In this document: one piece after another, positions 18,492 through 27,722 of the stretch
Layout of the letters: every line of letters begins with the position of its first letter
How positions within the stretch are numbered: the stretch's first letter is position 1
DNA from: CAJBIL01 sp044359525
GTDB taxonomy: Bacteria > Pseudomonadota > Gammaproteobacteria > Burkholderiales > Rhodocyclaceae
Assembly (NCBI GenBank): GCA_044359525.1
Contig: JBIKLY010000003.1
Span: 19,638 to 83,637 of the forward strand
Length of the DNA: 64,000 nt
Direction of reading: 5' to 3'
Translations under genes and position numbers: made by a program
The notes under the pieces: generated by a model
What the model saw: the letters and a program-made list of their open reading frames with translations, nothing else
What the model was told of the DNA's origin: nothing
Database searches by the model: none

Positions 18492-19946
18492 TCAGGCTTG
18501 CGGGAGCTGGATCGTCACCCATTTCCATTCGGTGAAGGTGTCGATGTCGATATCGGTTCCTTCGCGGCCGAAGCCGCTGTCGCCGACGCCGCCAAAGGGA
18601 ACGTGCGGCTCGTCATGGAGCGTCGGGGCGTTGATGTGCACCATGCCAGCATGCACGCGCTGCGAGAAGCGCATCGCCTTGTTGATGTCGCGCGTGAAGA
18701 TCGCCGCGCTCAGGCCGTAGGTCGTGTCGTTGGCGCGCAGAATGGCTTCGTCAAGATCGGCCACCGGATAGATCGACGTCACCGGTCCGAAGGTTTCTTC
18801 GCGGCAGACAGTCATGTCGTCGCTAACGTCGGTCAGGATGGTCGGACGGCAACGGTTGCCAATCCACTCGCCGCCGGTCAGCAGCTTTGCCCCTTTTGAC
18901 TGTGCATCGCTGATGTGGGTTCGCACGCGCTGGCGTTGGCGTTCGGAAATGATCGGCCCGACCCAGGTACCCGGTTCGCGCAGGCTGCCCATGCCCAGCG
19001 ACTCGGCTTTGGCTTTGAAGCGGCGGGAAAATTCTTCGACGATGCTTTGCTCGACATAGATCCGGCTCGATGCCATGCAGGCCTGGCCCTGGAAGAAAAA
19101 CTGGCCGAAGGCAGCGGCCTCGACCGCGGCGTCGAGGTCGGCATCGGCGAGAATGACTAGCGGATTTTTGCCGCCCAGTTCAAGTACCACGCGCCGCAGC
19201 AGCGGGCCGCAAAGACCGCCGATGTGCTTGCCGACGCGGCTGGAGCCGGTGAACATCACGACTTTGACCAGCGGATGGGTGGTCAGTGCATCACCGATCT
19301 TCTCGCCAAACCCGGTGATCAGATTGAATGCCCCGGCCGGGAGGCCGGCCTCGTGATAGATCTCGGCCAGGCGGCTGGCAATCATCGGCGCTTCTTCCGA
19401 GGCGAGCATGACCACCGTGTTGCCTGTCGCCAGCGCCGTCGAAGTCAGCTTGGCGTTTTTGAGCAGCGGTACGTTGAACGGCGTGATGCTGGCGATCACG
19501 CCGAGCGGTTCGCGCACTGTCATGCTGAAACGTCCCGGCGTATCGGACGGAATCGTCTGCCCGGTGACACGGCGTGCGACGCCGGCTGCGGCGCGCAGGC
19601 AGTTGGCCGCATATTGCACTTCAAAATGGGCCTTGCCGAACGGCGAGCCGACTTCGTCGATCAGAATGTCGACCAGTTCCTCGCGGTATTTCTCGATCAG
19701 TGCTGCGGCCCGGCACAGCCAGGCTTCGCGGTCGGCGGCCAGCGTCTTGCTGTACGTGGCGAATGCCGCGTGCGCGTTCTGTACGGCGCGGTCAATGTCG
19801 GCGACGCTGCCTTCGGCAACGCGTGCATAGGGTGAGTCGTCTTCCGGATTGCGGTCGGTGAAGTACTGGCCGGACGACGGCGCAACGCGCTCGCCGCCGA
19901 TCCACAAATCGGCCATCTGCTCACTTTTTTTGCTTTTTTGCCCCAT
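18492..19946 (-). CDS. NAD(P)-dependent aldehyde dehydrogenase
   Basis: A 484-residue ALDH superfamily enzyme that oxidises an aldehyde to the acid. Catalytic residues are present: N158 (TPFN), E256 (LELGGK) and the nucleophile C290 (GQACMASSR). The cofactor motif FTGSSRVGK is at about 232-240. The family resembles benzaldehyde and vanillin-type dehydrogenases. GGGAG stands before the ATG. As the first gene after a 329-bp gap, it is probably the promoter-proximal gene of the minus-strand operon that runs through the nitrilase-fold protein, alcohol dehydrogenase, cytochrome c and flavoprotein. Confidence 0.9.
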   Translation of the reverse strand: MGQKSKKSEQMADLWIGGERVAPSSGQYFTDRNPEDDSPYARVAEGSVADIDRAVQNAHAAFATYSKTLAADREAWLCRAAALIEKYREELVDILIDEVGSPFGKAHFEVQYAANCLRAAAGVARRVTGQTIPSDTPGRFSMTVREPLGVIASITPFNVPLLKNAKLTSTALATGNTVVMLASEEAPMIASRLAEIYHEAGLPAGAFNLITGFGEKIGDALTTHPLVKVVMFTGSSRVGKHIGGLCGPLLRRVVLELGGKNPLVILADADLDAAVEAAAFGQFFFQGQACMASSRIYVEQSIVEEFSRRFKAKAESLGMGSLREPGTWVGPIISERQRQRVRTHISDAQSKGAKLLTGGEWIGNRCRPTILTDVSDDMTVCREETFGPVTSIYPVADLDEAILRANDTTYGLSAAIFTRDINKAMRFSQRVHAGMVHINAPTLHDEPHVPFGGVGDSGFGREGTDIDIDTFTEWKWVTIQLPQA

Positions 19947-20275
19947 ATGTTTTCTCCCATTTGATGAGTCTTTTTCTCACGGGCTTTCTGCACCGGAGAA
20001 TGGCGATGGCAGGAATGCCTTCGACTTTGACTATATCGACGAATTTTTTGGGTTGTTAGCGATTGCGCGCAATGAATGGCGCATTTACGCAAAGAGGAGA
20101 AAAAATGTCTGGCGAGGGAGGCGCTGATTTCCCGCTGAACGGAAATTCATTGCGAAGGGGAATGGCTTTGTGGGGAGGGTGCCCGGAGACAAACTGGGGT
20201 GAACGGTGAAGCACCGATTCTGGAACTGCCCTCAGAAAAATGCAGCCCCCGGTAGAAGCCGCTTGGGCTCAGTCG
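19947..20275 (-). promoter_or_regulatory. Gene-free region upstream of the aldehyde dehydrogenase operon
   Basis: This stretch of 329 bp lies between the AraC regulator 2 stop and the aldehyde dehydrogenase start, both on the minus strand. No convincing ORF, RNA or strong stem-loop was seen. It most likely carries the promoter of the dehydrogenase/flavoprotein operon and the 3' end of the regulator transcript; I could not fix -35/-10 boxes with confidence. Confidence 0.4.
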
Positions 20276-21283
20276 TTACTGCTTGCGCAAGGTGTCGGAC
20301 GGTAATACGCCGAATTTTTTCTTGTAGTGCGTGGCGAAGTGGCTGAGGTGCTGGAAGCCCCAGCGGCTGGCAACGTCGGCGACCGTTTCTGTCGCGGGTG
20401 TCGCACGTAACAATTCATCATATACGAGTAGTAATCGTTCGTTGCGCAAATAGGCCATGGGGCTGGTATTGCGAAAATCACGAAAACCTGTGTACAGCGC
20501 ACTGGTGCTTACGCCGGCATAGGCAGCGAGGCTGGCTACCGTAAGGGGCTCCTTTGCATGTGCCTTGATGTAATCCTCGACCCGCTTTACGTGGCTCGGC
20601 GCGATCGGCCGTGCCGGCTGATGAAGCTCTTCACTATAGTTATTCGATTGTGAATGAAGCAGGGTTGCAACGATCAAGTGTTCAATCGGTGTGCGAAACA
20701 GCGGCGAATTCATCTGTGGCGCTGGATTGTTGAAGGTTGCAAGCAGGTAGGACATCAATGCCGGCCAAGCGCTTCCACATGGATTCTTCATGCCCAGATC
20801 CAGTCTGAACTGCAATTGCTGGCGCAAATCATGGCCGATGTGCTGAGCACAGATTCGATTGAGCAGTTCAGAATCAATCTGAACCATTATTTGGTCACAA
20901 TTGGCGTTAATGGTCTGGTAGAACGGCTGGGTGGGTGAAATGACGGCTGCGGTTCGCGAACTGGTGCAGAGTTCTTCGCCGCCACAGGTCACATGTGCCG
21001 TGCCTACCATGGGCATCATCACCAGAAGGAAACTGGATAGACGACCTGCATCGATCGTGACGGCCGGTCCGTAGCGCAAACGGTTCAGCGACACACCCCC
21101 GAGCGAAACATGGCTCATGCTGGTGTCGACACGCTGCTCTTTTTGTCCAACAATCTGTAAATTGTGTGGGCAATAGATGCTCGCTACGCGCTCCTTTGCT
21201 TCTGTAGCATCGGTAGTCTTGAAGAGTAAATGGCGGGAGAGTGGGTCTTTTCCTGCCTCAGAGGTATTTTGTGAAAGTAACAT
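20276..21283 (-). CDS. AraC-family transcriptional regulator 2
   Basis: A 335-residue regulator with an AraC-binding-like sensor domain (about 40-210) and a C-terminal HTH pair (about 235-335). Motifs in the DNA-binding part include VASLAAYAGVSTSALYTGF and VADVASRWGFQHLSHFATHY. GGAGGGG precedes the ATG. It is transcribed toward the aldehyde dehydrogenase operon from a separate start, and is the likeliest regulator of it, which is inference. It shares architecture with regulator 1 but the two are clearly divergent in sequence. Confidence 0.87.
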   Translation of the reverse strand: MLLSQNTSEAGKDPLSRHLLFKTTDATEAKERVASIYCPHNLQIVGQKEQRVDTSMSHVSLGGVSLNRLRYGPAVTIDAGRLSSFLLVMMPMVGTAHVTCGGEELCTSSRTAAVISPTQPFYQTINANCDQIMVQIDSELLNRICAQHIGHDLRQQLQFRLDLGMKNPCGSAWPALMSYLLATFNNPAPQMNSPLFRTPIEHLIVATLLHSQSNNYSEELHQPARPIAPSHVKRVEDYIKAHAKEPLTVASLAAYAGVSTSALYTGFRDFRNTSPMAYLRNERLLLVYDELLRATPATETVADVASRWGFQHLSHFATHYKKKFGVLPSDTLRKQ

Positions 21284-21353
21284 TTTCGGTCACCCCTCCT
21301 TTCCTTGTTTCAAGCCAATACATTATTGCTGAGTGTATTTTGCGCACAACATT

Positions 21354-21902
21354 CTAGAAGTAGCGGCGGATCATTTCCAGAAGTTTTCTGAAGATTGCTT
21401 TCAGCCCGCCAGCCGAACTGGCCGAATCTTTTTCACTTTGTACCGCACTGCTTTCAAGTTCGCTGATCCGTTTGGTGAGCGCAGCAATGAACTGATCGTT
21501 AATGCCGTCCGCAAATTTTTGCATGACGCCACCGGCAAACTTGCCGAGCTTGCCGACGATCTGAACATTTGATGTATAGGTGATCTCGGTGCGCTGACTA
21601 TCAATCGACTTCAGTGCCAACGTGCAGTTGGCGCTGATTTTGCTGCTGCCGTCCTTGTCAGCGCCACGCATCGTATAGGCCGCATATTCTGGCGGCCGCT
21701 CTTCGTCGGTACTTACTTGAACATCAAAACCGACTTTGATCGGACCAACTTTCAATCCGACCGAGGCTTTGTATTTGCCGGTTTCAACTACTTCCACTGT
21801 ATGGCAACCCGGAAGACAGCCTCCCATCTCCTTCGGTTCGTTCAGGAAGGCCCAAGCGCGTTGCAACGGGGCATCAAGAACAAATGTGCGCTCGATATAC
21901 AT
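21354..21902 (-). CDS. Stand-alone CoxG/SRPBCC-family protein
   Basis: A 182-residue carbon monoxide dehydrogenase subunit G-like protein. The START/SRPBCC fold spans about 1-145. A basic, hydrophobic amphipathic tail (GLKAIFRKLLEMIRRYF) could bind membrane, as proposed for CoxG anchoring of CO dehydrogenase. AAGGA precedes the ATG. No Mo enzyme gene adjoins it, so it may serve the first Mo hydroxylase (6-9.7 kb), since the second carries its own CoxG domain fused to the large subunit. It is followed by AraC regulator 2 with a 70-bp gap. Confidence 0.8.
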   Translation of the reverse strand: MYIERTFVLDAPLQRAWAFLNEPKEMGGCLPGCHTVEVVETGKYKASVGLKVGPIKVGFDVQVSTDEERPPEYAAYTMRGADKDGSSKISANCTLALKSIDSQRTEITYTSNVQIVGKLGKFAGGVMQKFADGINDQFIAALTKRISELESSAVQSEKDSASSAGGLKAIFRKLLEMIRRYF

Positions 21903-22340
21903 CCAGGATTCCTTCAGTAAACTGTTGTGGTTTTTCGATCAATGGCAGGAAGAACTTAACACAGACTAACTTTCTGTTATCTCCAGCATCGCGTCTTGAT
22001 TGATCATGCACAAAAAAATGACCCTGAATGCAAGCGGGAATAATTCGACTACTTAGCAGTCTAGTCTGTTTGTTCGTTTGTGATAATCGATTGCGTGTGT
22101 GACTGAGCGTGCGGGTATGCGCTTGCAGTCAATCATCGTACCGAGTCGAACAAGAATTGTCCGATAACAAACACTAGAGTGAGCATGTGTTTTCTGCGAA
22201 ATCAGCCTCCGGGTGTGGCACAAACTATTGCTTTTCGCTATCAGGACGCACGATATTTTTTGTCTGAAAACGCTATCAAGATATTTGTGAGTTTTTGCAT
22301 GTGCACAATGTCTCGCTGAAACCAAGGATCAGGAGTCGTG
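21903..22340. promoter_or_regulatory. Divergent intergenic region between coxG-like gene and folE2
   Basis: These 438 bp separate divergent genes and must hold both promoters. The sequence is AT-richer than its flanks. TGTGCACA (about 22300-22307) is an 8-bp palindrome. A TGGCAC...TTGC pair at about 22216 resembles a sigma-54 promoter, but the GG-GC spacing is one base too long. No recognisable Zur box or riboswitch was seen, and no ORF here is convincing. Confidence 0.4.
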
Positions 22341-23144
22341 ATGAATGCCCCAGAAAGTGCGCAACGCCTAGCGAGTATTCCTGATGTCCAGGGGTCGGCC
22401 GATACCCGGCAAATCGCCATCGACAAGGTTGGTATCAAATCGATTCGCCATCCAGTCCGGGTGCTTGACAGGTCGGGCGGTGTTCAGCACACCATTGCGA
22501 TGTTCAACATGTATGTCGGCCTGCCGCATCATTTCAAGGGCACGCACATGTCGCGCTTTCTGGAAATTCTCAACTGCCACGAACGTGAAATTTCGGTTGA
22601 GAATTTTCCGGCCATGTTGCGTGGAATGGTGGACAAGCTGGAAGCCGAAACCGGGCGCATTGAAATGAATTTCCCTTACTTCATCAACAAGGCGGCGCCG
22701 GTCTCCGGTGTGCAGAGCCTGATGGATTACGACGTGACGCTGATCGGCGACATTGTTCGTGGCCGAATCGAATCGACCATCAGGGTCGTCGTTCCGGTTA
22801 CCAGTCTTTGCCCGTGTTCGAAGAAAATTTCCGACCGGGGAGCGCATAACCAGCGTTCTCATGTCACCGTTACGGTCAGGATCAATCAGCATCTGTGGAT
22901 CGAGGAAGTCGTCCGGATTGTCGAAAACGAGGCTTCGTGTGAGCTTTACGGTCTGCTCAAGCGGCCGGATGAAAAATTCGTTACAGAGCGCGCCTACGAT
23001 AACCCGAAATTTGTTGAGGACGTGGTTCGTGACGTTGCCGCCAGGCTCTCTGCAGAACCGCGTATCGACAGCTATGTGGTGGAAGCTGAAAATTTTGAAT
23101 CGATCCACAATCATTCTGCTTACGCTTTGATTGAATGCGGTTGA
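22341..23144 (+). CDS. folE2: GTP cyclohydrolase FolE2/MptA family (type IB)
   Basis: A 267-residue COG1469 enzyme that converts GTP to 7,8-dihydroneopterin triphosphate (FolE2), or to the 2',3'-cyclic phosphate in archaeal MptA. The metal/active-site region is intact: C157 and C159 in SLCPCSK, then H169 and H174. A GTG at 22338 precedes the ATG; AGGAG fits the ATG at 22341. FolE2 can work with metals other than zinc and often replaces FolE under zinc limitation. In this neighbourhood a role in a pterin needed by the local pathway is possible, but ordinary folate synthesis cannot be excluded. Confidence 0.9.
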   Translation: MNAPESAQRLASIPDVQGSADTRQIAIDKVGIKSIRHPVRVLDRSGGVQHTIAMFNMYVGLPHHFKGTHMSRFLEILNCHEREISVENFPAMLRGMVDKLEAETGRIEMNFPYFINKAAPVSGVQSLMDYDVTLIGDIVRGRIESTIRVVVPVTSLCPCSKKISDRGAHNQRSHVTVTVRINQHLWIEEVVRIVENEASCELYGLLKRPDEKFVTERAYDNPKFVEDVVRDVAARLSAEPRIDSYVVEAENFESIHNHSAYALIECG

Positions 23145-23177
23145 TCAATCGCGGCTTACGCGATGAACAATTTTTTA

Positions 23178-23274
23178 AGGCAAACTCTCTGCTAGCCCCT
23201 GCTGTCCAGAGGTTTGCCTCTGAAGTTAAGACGTAAAACGACTGCAACCGGGCCTGCTCAGGGGCGCTCGGTTG
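23178..23274. terminator. Stem-loops between convergent folE2 and FbiB-C-like genes
   Basis: A strong hairpin is formed by AGGCAAAC-t-CTCTG (23178-23191) and CAGAGGTTTGCCT (23207-23219). A second repeat, CAACCG (23245-23250) with CGGTTG (23269-23274), encloses GC-rich sequence. They lie in the 141-bp convergent gap and probably end transcription from both sides. T-runs are not ideally placed. Confidence 0.45.
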
Positions 23275-23285
23275 TTGCGCAGGGC

Positions 23286-23954
23286 TTACCGTGAGTGATG
23301 GCAGACCTTGTCGAGGGTGTGCCGGGTAAATGGCTTGCCGCTATCGGCCGGGTAGCCGAGCGTGATCAGTCCCTGCGGCTGCCATGTTTCCGGCAGGCCG
23401 AGTACTTTACCAACGACATCCGCGCAGAACAGTGGCGCGCATAGCCAGCAAGCACCCAGTCCTGCAGCATGGATCGCGAGCAGAAGATTCTGTCCGGCCA
23501 TCGCCACGCTCTGCACCGCCATCACGTATTCAGATTGCGCGCGTCGCGGGTCTGGGTAGTAGTCCATGTCTTCCTGCGACATGCAGACGACGATGATCGC
23601 TGGTGCACCGGTGAGGCGCATGCAGGAGCGATTGGCATCGGCTTCGATGATTTCCGCATCGTCGCCGTCTGCCCGGCGGTCGTGCCGCAGCCTGGTGCCC
23701 ATCGCGTGGGCCAGCGCGATCTTTTCGCTGTCGTCGATCAGTATGCGGAAGCGCCAAGGCTGGCGGTTGTGGGCCGACGGCGCGCTGATCGCGACGGCAA
23801 TCAGCGAATCGATCATGGCGCGCGTTATCGGGGTGGCGTGGTAGCGCCGAATCGAGCGTCGTCCGGCAATTGCCTCGACAATTGTTTCGAATCTCGCTGT
23901 TTCGTTGTCATCGGTAGTTTTGACGAGTCGTTGCTGGCTTGCGTTGAGTGACAT
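23286..23954 (-). CDS. Dehydro-F420 reductase-type nitroreductase (stand-alone FbiB C-terminal domain)
   Basis: A 222-residue FMN nitroreductase-fold protein. The order of elements RRSIRRYH (about 33), APSAHNRQPWRFRIL (about 58), the YPDPRRAQSEYVM block (about 133), GLGACWLCAPLF (about 166) and LPETWQPQGLITLGYP (about 187) matches, from memory, the C-terminal domain of actinobacterial FbiB. In mycobacteria that domain reduces dehydro-F420-0, made from phosphoenolpyruvate, to F420-0. Here it is a separate gene, 23 bp downstream of pyruvate carboxylase and co-directional with it. cofE lies 26 kb away, so the two FbiB domains are encoded apart. GGAGA precedes the ATG. A generic nitroreductase is the alternative. 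Confidence 0.75.
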   Translation of the reverse strand: MSLNASQQRLVKTTDDNETARFETIVEAIAGRRSIRRYHATPITRAMIDSLIAVAISAPSAHNRQPWRFRILIDDSEKIALAHAMGTRLRHDRRADGDDAEIIEADANRSCMRLTGAPAIIVVCMSQEDMDYYPDPRRAQSEYVMAVQSVAMAGQNLLLAIHAAGLGACWLCAPLFCADVVGKVLGLPETWQPQGLITLGYPADSGKPFTRHTLDKVCHHSR

Positions 23955-23977
23955 GCGAATTCTCCGCTTCCGTTCTT

Positions 23978-26900
23978 TTAATGGATTTCCATCAGCAGGT
24001 CCTTGGCTTCGATCTTGTCGCCGATGACGACGTGGATCTTGCCGATGCAGCCGTCCCGCTCGGCGGTGATCATTGACTCCATTTTCATCGCTTCGATCGA
24101 CAACAGCGGGCTGCCTTTCTTCACTGTTTGTCCGGTTTTTACAGCGATCAGTGCTACCGAGCCAGGCATTGGTGCCGCCACATGATTGGTGTTGTCCGGT
24201 TCGGCTTTGTGTCGTGTGGCGTGACTGATGGCTGCGCCCTGCTTCGGAACGCGTACGGTACGTGGCTGCCCATTGAGTTCAAAAAACAGTTTGACCATGC
24301 CTTCGCTGTCGACTTCAGTACGGCCGGTCAAGCGCACGATCAGCGTCTTTCCCGGATCAATCTCGACGACCATTTCACTCTGCTCGCACAGGCCGTAGAA
24401 GAAAACCGGCGTTGGCAGCAGGGAAACATCACCGTGGTGCCGGTGGTGCTCGGCAAAGTCGACGAAGACTTTCGGATACATCAGGTAGGATGCCAGTTCG
24501 GTCGCGCTCATCTGTCGGTCGATAGCCTTCTCACCCTGTGCCTGCAGGGCCGCAAGATCGGCTGCGGGGATGATTGAACCGGCGCGTCCGGCCAGCGGGG
24601 GCTCTCCCTTGAGAACTTTGTCCTGCAGTGCCTTCGGGAAACCATCTGCGGGGAAGCCCATCTCGCCACGAAACAGCGAGATGACCGATTCCGGAAAAGC
24701 GATCTCGCGCTGCGGGTCAGCCACTTCATCCGGCGTCAGATCGTTGCTGACCATGAAGATGGCCATGTCGCCGACGACCTTCGATGTCGGTGTCACCTTG
24801 ACGATGTCGCCGAACAGCTGGTTCACGTCGGCGTAGGCCTGCGCCACCCCGGACCAGCGGTGTTCGAGGCCCATCGCCCGCGCCTGTTCGCGCAGGTTGG
24901 TGTATTGCCCGCCGGGCATTTCGTGGCGATAGACATCCGATGTGCCGGAGCGGATATCGGCTTCGAAGGGTGCGTAATAGCGGCGTACGTCTTCCCAGTA
25001 ACGGGTGAATGGCTGGATGCGATCGAGCGCAATGCCGGGATCGCGCTCGCTGCCGGCCAGTGCCGCGAGAATCGCGCCGAGGCTCGGTTGCGAGGTGAGG
25101 CCGCTCATCGAATCCATTGCCGCGTCCACCGCGTCCACGCCGGCATCGATCGCTGCCAGCACGCTGGCGATGGCGCCACCGCTGGTGTCGTGCGTGTGGA
25201 AATGAACCGGCAGACCGATCTCTTCGCGCAGCGTTTTGACCAGCGTGGCGATGGCACGCGGGCGGCAGACACCGGCCATGTCCTTGATGCCGATGATGTG
25301 GGCACCGGCACGTTCCAGTTGCCGGGCCATGTCCACGTAGTAGCTGAGGTTGTACTTGGACCGTTTGTCGTCGAAGAGGTCGCCGGTGTAGCAAATTGCC
25401 GCTTCACACAGGGCGCCGGATTCGCCGACGGCTTCCATTGCCACGCGCATGTTGTCCACGCTGTTCAGTGAATCGAAGACGCGGAAGAGGTCAATTCCCT
25501 CCTTGGCAGCCTGTTGCACGAAGTAACGTACGACGTTGTCGGCGTAGTTCGTGTAACCGACCGCGTTCGAGGCGCGCAGCAGCATCTGGAAGAGGATGTT
25601 TGGTGCGGCCTGGCGCAGGCGTGCCAGGCGCTCCCACGGATCTTCCTTGAGGAAGCGCATGGCTACGTCGAATGTCGCGCCGCCCCAGCACTCGAGCGAG
25701 AATAGCTCTGGCAGGGCTTGTGCGTAGTGCGGTGCGATGGCAGTCATGTCGGTGGTACGCATGCGTGTAGCGAACAGCGACTGGTGCGCATCGCGCATGG
25801 TCGTGTCGGTGAGCAGGACAGGTTGCTGCGCGCGCATCCAGCTGGAAAATGCGCTGGCGCCAAGTTCCTTCAATCGATCTCGGCTGCCCTGCGGTAAAAC
25901 CTGCCCGAGAACGGTTGGCGGCAGTGTCGGTGCCGCCAGCGGCTGTTGCGGCAGGTTACGGCCCTTGACCTCGACGTTGCCATTGATCGCGACTTCTCCG
26001 ATGAAGCGCAGCAGGCGCGTTGCACGGTCTCGGCGCTTGGGGAAGTGGAACAGTTCGGGCGTGCTGTCGATGAAGCGGGTTGAGCATGCGCTGGCAACGA
26101 ATAGCGGGTGGTTGATGACGTTTTCGAGGAAATGCAGGTTGGTCGCCAAGCCGCGCACGCGGAATTCGCGCAGGGCGCGATCCATCCGTGAAATGGCTTC
26201 CTTTGCGTTGGGCGCCCAGGCCGTCACTTTGACCAGCAGGGAGTCGTAATAAGGTGTGATGACGGCGCCGGCATAGGCCGTTCCGGCATCGAGACGGATG
26301 CCGAAGCCGGCCGGGCTGCGGTAAGCCGTGATGCGGCCGTAATCCGGCGTGAAATTGTTTTCCGGATCTTCGGTGGTGATGCGGCACTGCAGCGCGTGAC
26401 CGGACAGGCGGATATTTTCCTGGTGCGGTACGCCGGAGTCCGGGTGGCCGATCTTCGCGCCTTCACAAATACGGATCTGCGCTTTGACAATATCGATGCC
26501 GGTGACCTGCTCGGTGACCGTGTGCTCGACCTGGATGCGCGGGTTGACCTCGATGAAATAGAAATGGCCGGTGTCGCCGTCCATCAGGAACTCGACCGTG
26601 CCGGCATGGGTGTAACTGACCGCGCGCGCCAGACGGCGTGCCGCCGCGCAAAGCGCTTCGCGTTGGCTGGTATCGAGATAGGGGGCCGGCGCCTGCTCGA
26701 CGACTTTCTGATTGCGGCGCTGTACTGTGCAATCACGATCAAACAGATGGATTGCTGTGCCGTGGCGGTCGCCGATGACCTGTATTTCGACGTGGCGGGC
26801 GTTGCGTACAAGCTTCTCCAGGTACACCTCGTCGTTGCCGAAAGCGGCTAACGCTTCGCGGCGGGCGATGTCGAGCTGGGCGTGCAGGTCACCTTCGGTT

Positions 26901-27424
26901 TCAATCACGCGCATGCCGCGCCCGCCGCCGCCCCAGCTTGCTTTCAGCATTAACGGATAACCAACCGCAGCGGCGATTCGGCAGGCCGCCGCGAGGTCGT
27001 ACGGCAGCGGCCCGGAGGCCGGCATCACGGGAACCCCTGCGGCCTCGGCGGCATTGCGCGCAGCAATCTTGTTGCCCAGCGTACGCATGACTTCTGCCGT
27101 CGGTCCGACAAAAGCGAGGCCGTTTTTTGCGCAGGCCTCGGCAAAATCCGGATTTTCCGAGAGCAGACCGTAGCCCGGGTGGATGGCGTCTGCTTTGGTT
27201 GCCTTGGCGATCCGGATGATGTCGTCGATATCCAGATAAGCCTGGATCGGCTTTTTACCCACTCCGACCAGATAGCTCTCGTCCGCTTTGAAACGATGCA
27301 GGGCGAAACGGTCCTCATTCGAATAGATGCCCACCGTGCGGATGCCCAGCTCGGTGGCGGCTCGCATGATGCGGATGGCGATTTCACTCCGGTTGGCGAT
27401 GAGAAGTTTGCGGATTTTCTTCAT
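23978..27424 (-). CDS. pyc: Pyruvate carboxylase, single-chain
   Basis: A 1148-residue biotin enzyme that carboxylates pyruvate to oxaloacetate with ATP and bicarbonate. Domain order: biotin carboxylase (about 1-450), carboxyltransferase beginning near residue 530 (TDTTMRDAHQSLFATRMRT), the allosteric/linker region, and the biotinyl domain with K1114 in EAMKMES. Length and order equal those of the classical alpha4 enzyme. GGGAAA precedes the ATG. The next gene downstream is the dehydro-F420 reductase-like gene. Its anaplerotic role would suit growth on substrates that enter metabolism as pyruvate or acetyl-CoA. A link to the local pathway is suggested only by gene order. Confidence 0.93.
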   Translation of the reverse strand: MKKIRKLLIANRSEIAIRIMRAATELGIRTVGIYSNEDRFALHRFKADESYLVGVGKKPIQAYLDIDDIIRIAKATKADAIHPGYGLLSENPDFAEACAKNGLAFVGPTAEVMRTLGNKIAARNAAEAAGVPVMPASGPLPYDLAAACRIAAAVGYPLMLKASWGGGGRGMRVIETEGDLHAQLDIARREALAAFGNDEVYLEKLVRNARHVEIQVIGDRHGTAIHLFDRDCTVQRRNQKVVEQAPAPYLDTSQREALCAAARRLARAVSYTHAGTVEFLMDGDTGHFYFIEVNPRIQVEHTVTEQVTGIDIVKAQIRICEGAKIGHPDSGVPHQENIRLSGHALQCRITTEDPENNFTPDYGRITAYRSPAGFGIRLDAGTAYAGAVITPYYDSLLVKVTAWAPNAKEAISRMDRALREFRVRGLATNLHFLENVINHPLFVASACSTRFIDSTPELFHFPKRRDRATRLLRFIGEVAINGNVEVKGRNLPQQPLAAPTLPPTVLGQVLPQGSRDRLKELGASAFSSWMRAQQPVLLTDTTMRDAHQSLFATRMRTTDMTAIAPHYAQALPELFSLECWGGATFDVAMRFLKEDPWERLARLRQAAPNILFQMLLRASNAVGYTNYADNVVRYFVQQAAKEGIDLFRVFDSLNSVDNMRVAMEAVGESGALCEAAICYTGDLFDDKRSKYNLSYYVDMARQLERAGAHIIGIKDMAGVCRPRAIATLVKTLREEIGLPVHFHTHDTSGGAIASVLAAIDAGVDAVDAAMDSMSGLTSQPSLGAILAALAGSERDPGIALDRIQPFTRYWEDVRRYYAPFEADIRSGTSDVYRHEMPGGQYTNLREQARAMGLEHRWSGVAQAYADVNQLFGDIVKVTPTSKVVGDMAIFMVSNDLTPDEVADPQREIAFPESVISLFRGEMGFPADGFPKALQDKVLKGEPPLAGRAGSIIPAADLAALQAQGEKAIDRQMSATELASYLMYPKVFVDFAEHHRHHGDVSLLPTPVFFYGLCEQSEMVVEIDPGKTLIVRLTGRTEVDSEGMVKLFFELNGQPRTVRVPKQGAAISHATRHKAEPDNTNHVAAPMPGSVALIAVKTGQTVKKGSPLLSIEAMKMESMITAERDGCIGKIHVVIGDKIEAKDLLMEIH

Positions 27425-27722
27425 TTTTTTCCCATTTGACGTTCGACGGCGAGGCTTTTGCCAAATGAAAAGATACGTCCAGTACTCGTCCCGGTCTTGC
27501 TTGACGAGCAGGCTGACTTGTCTATGCGCGCACGCTTTGAATCAGCGAAATGCCCGCGCTCTTGCGCAACATCGTGTTTGCGCTGTTGGTCAATAGGCTA
27601 GCTCGGGCGGGCAAGACTGTGCAGGGGGGCGGCAACTAGCATGTGTTTGAGTTCGATGGTGGTTTGGGTATTCGACCCGGTCGATTTTGTGCGTAGAAAT
27701 TCTTTTTTTGGGAGCAAGCTAA
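27425..27722. promoter_or_regulatory. Divergent promoter region between pyc and the F420-linked operon
   Basis: This 298-bp gap separates pyruvate carboxylase (-) from the LLM oxidoreductase (+), so both promoters must lie here. GGGAGC precedes the LLM start. No convincing operator palindrome or riboswitch was found. Confidence 0.45.

Noticed and set aside
22216..22232. Sigma-54-like promoter TGGCAC...TTGCT upstream of folE2
   Set aside because: The distance between the GG and GC elements is 11 bases instead of 10, a change that normally abolishes sigma-54 recognition.
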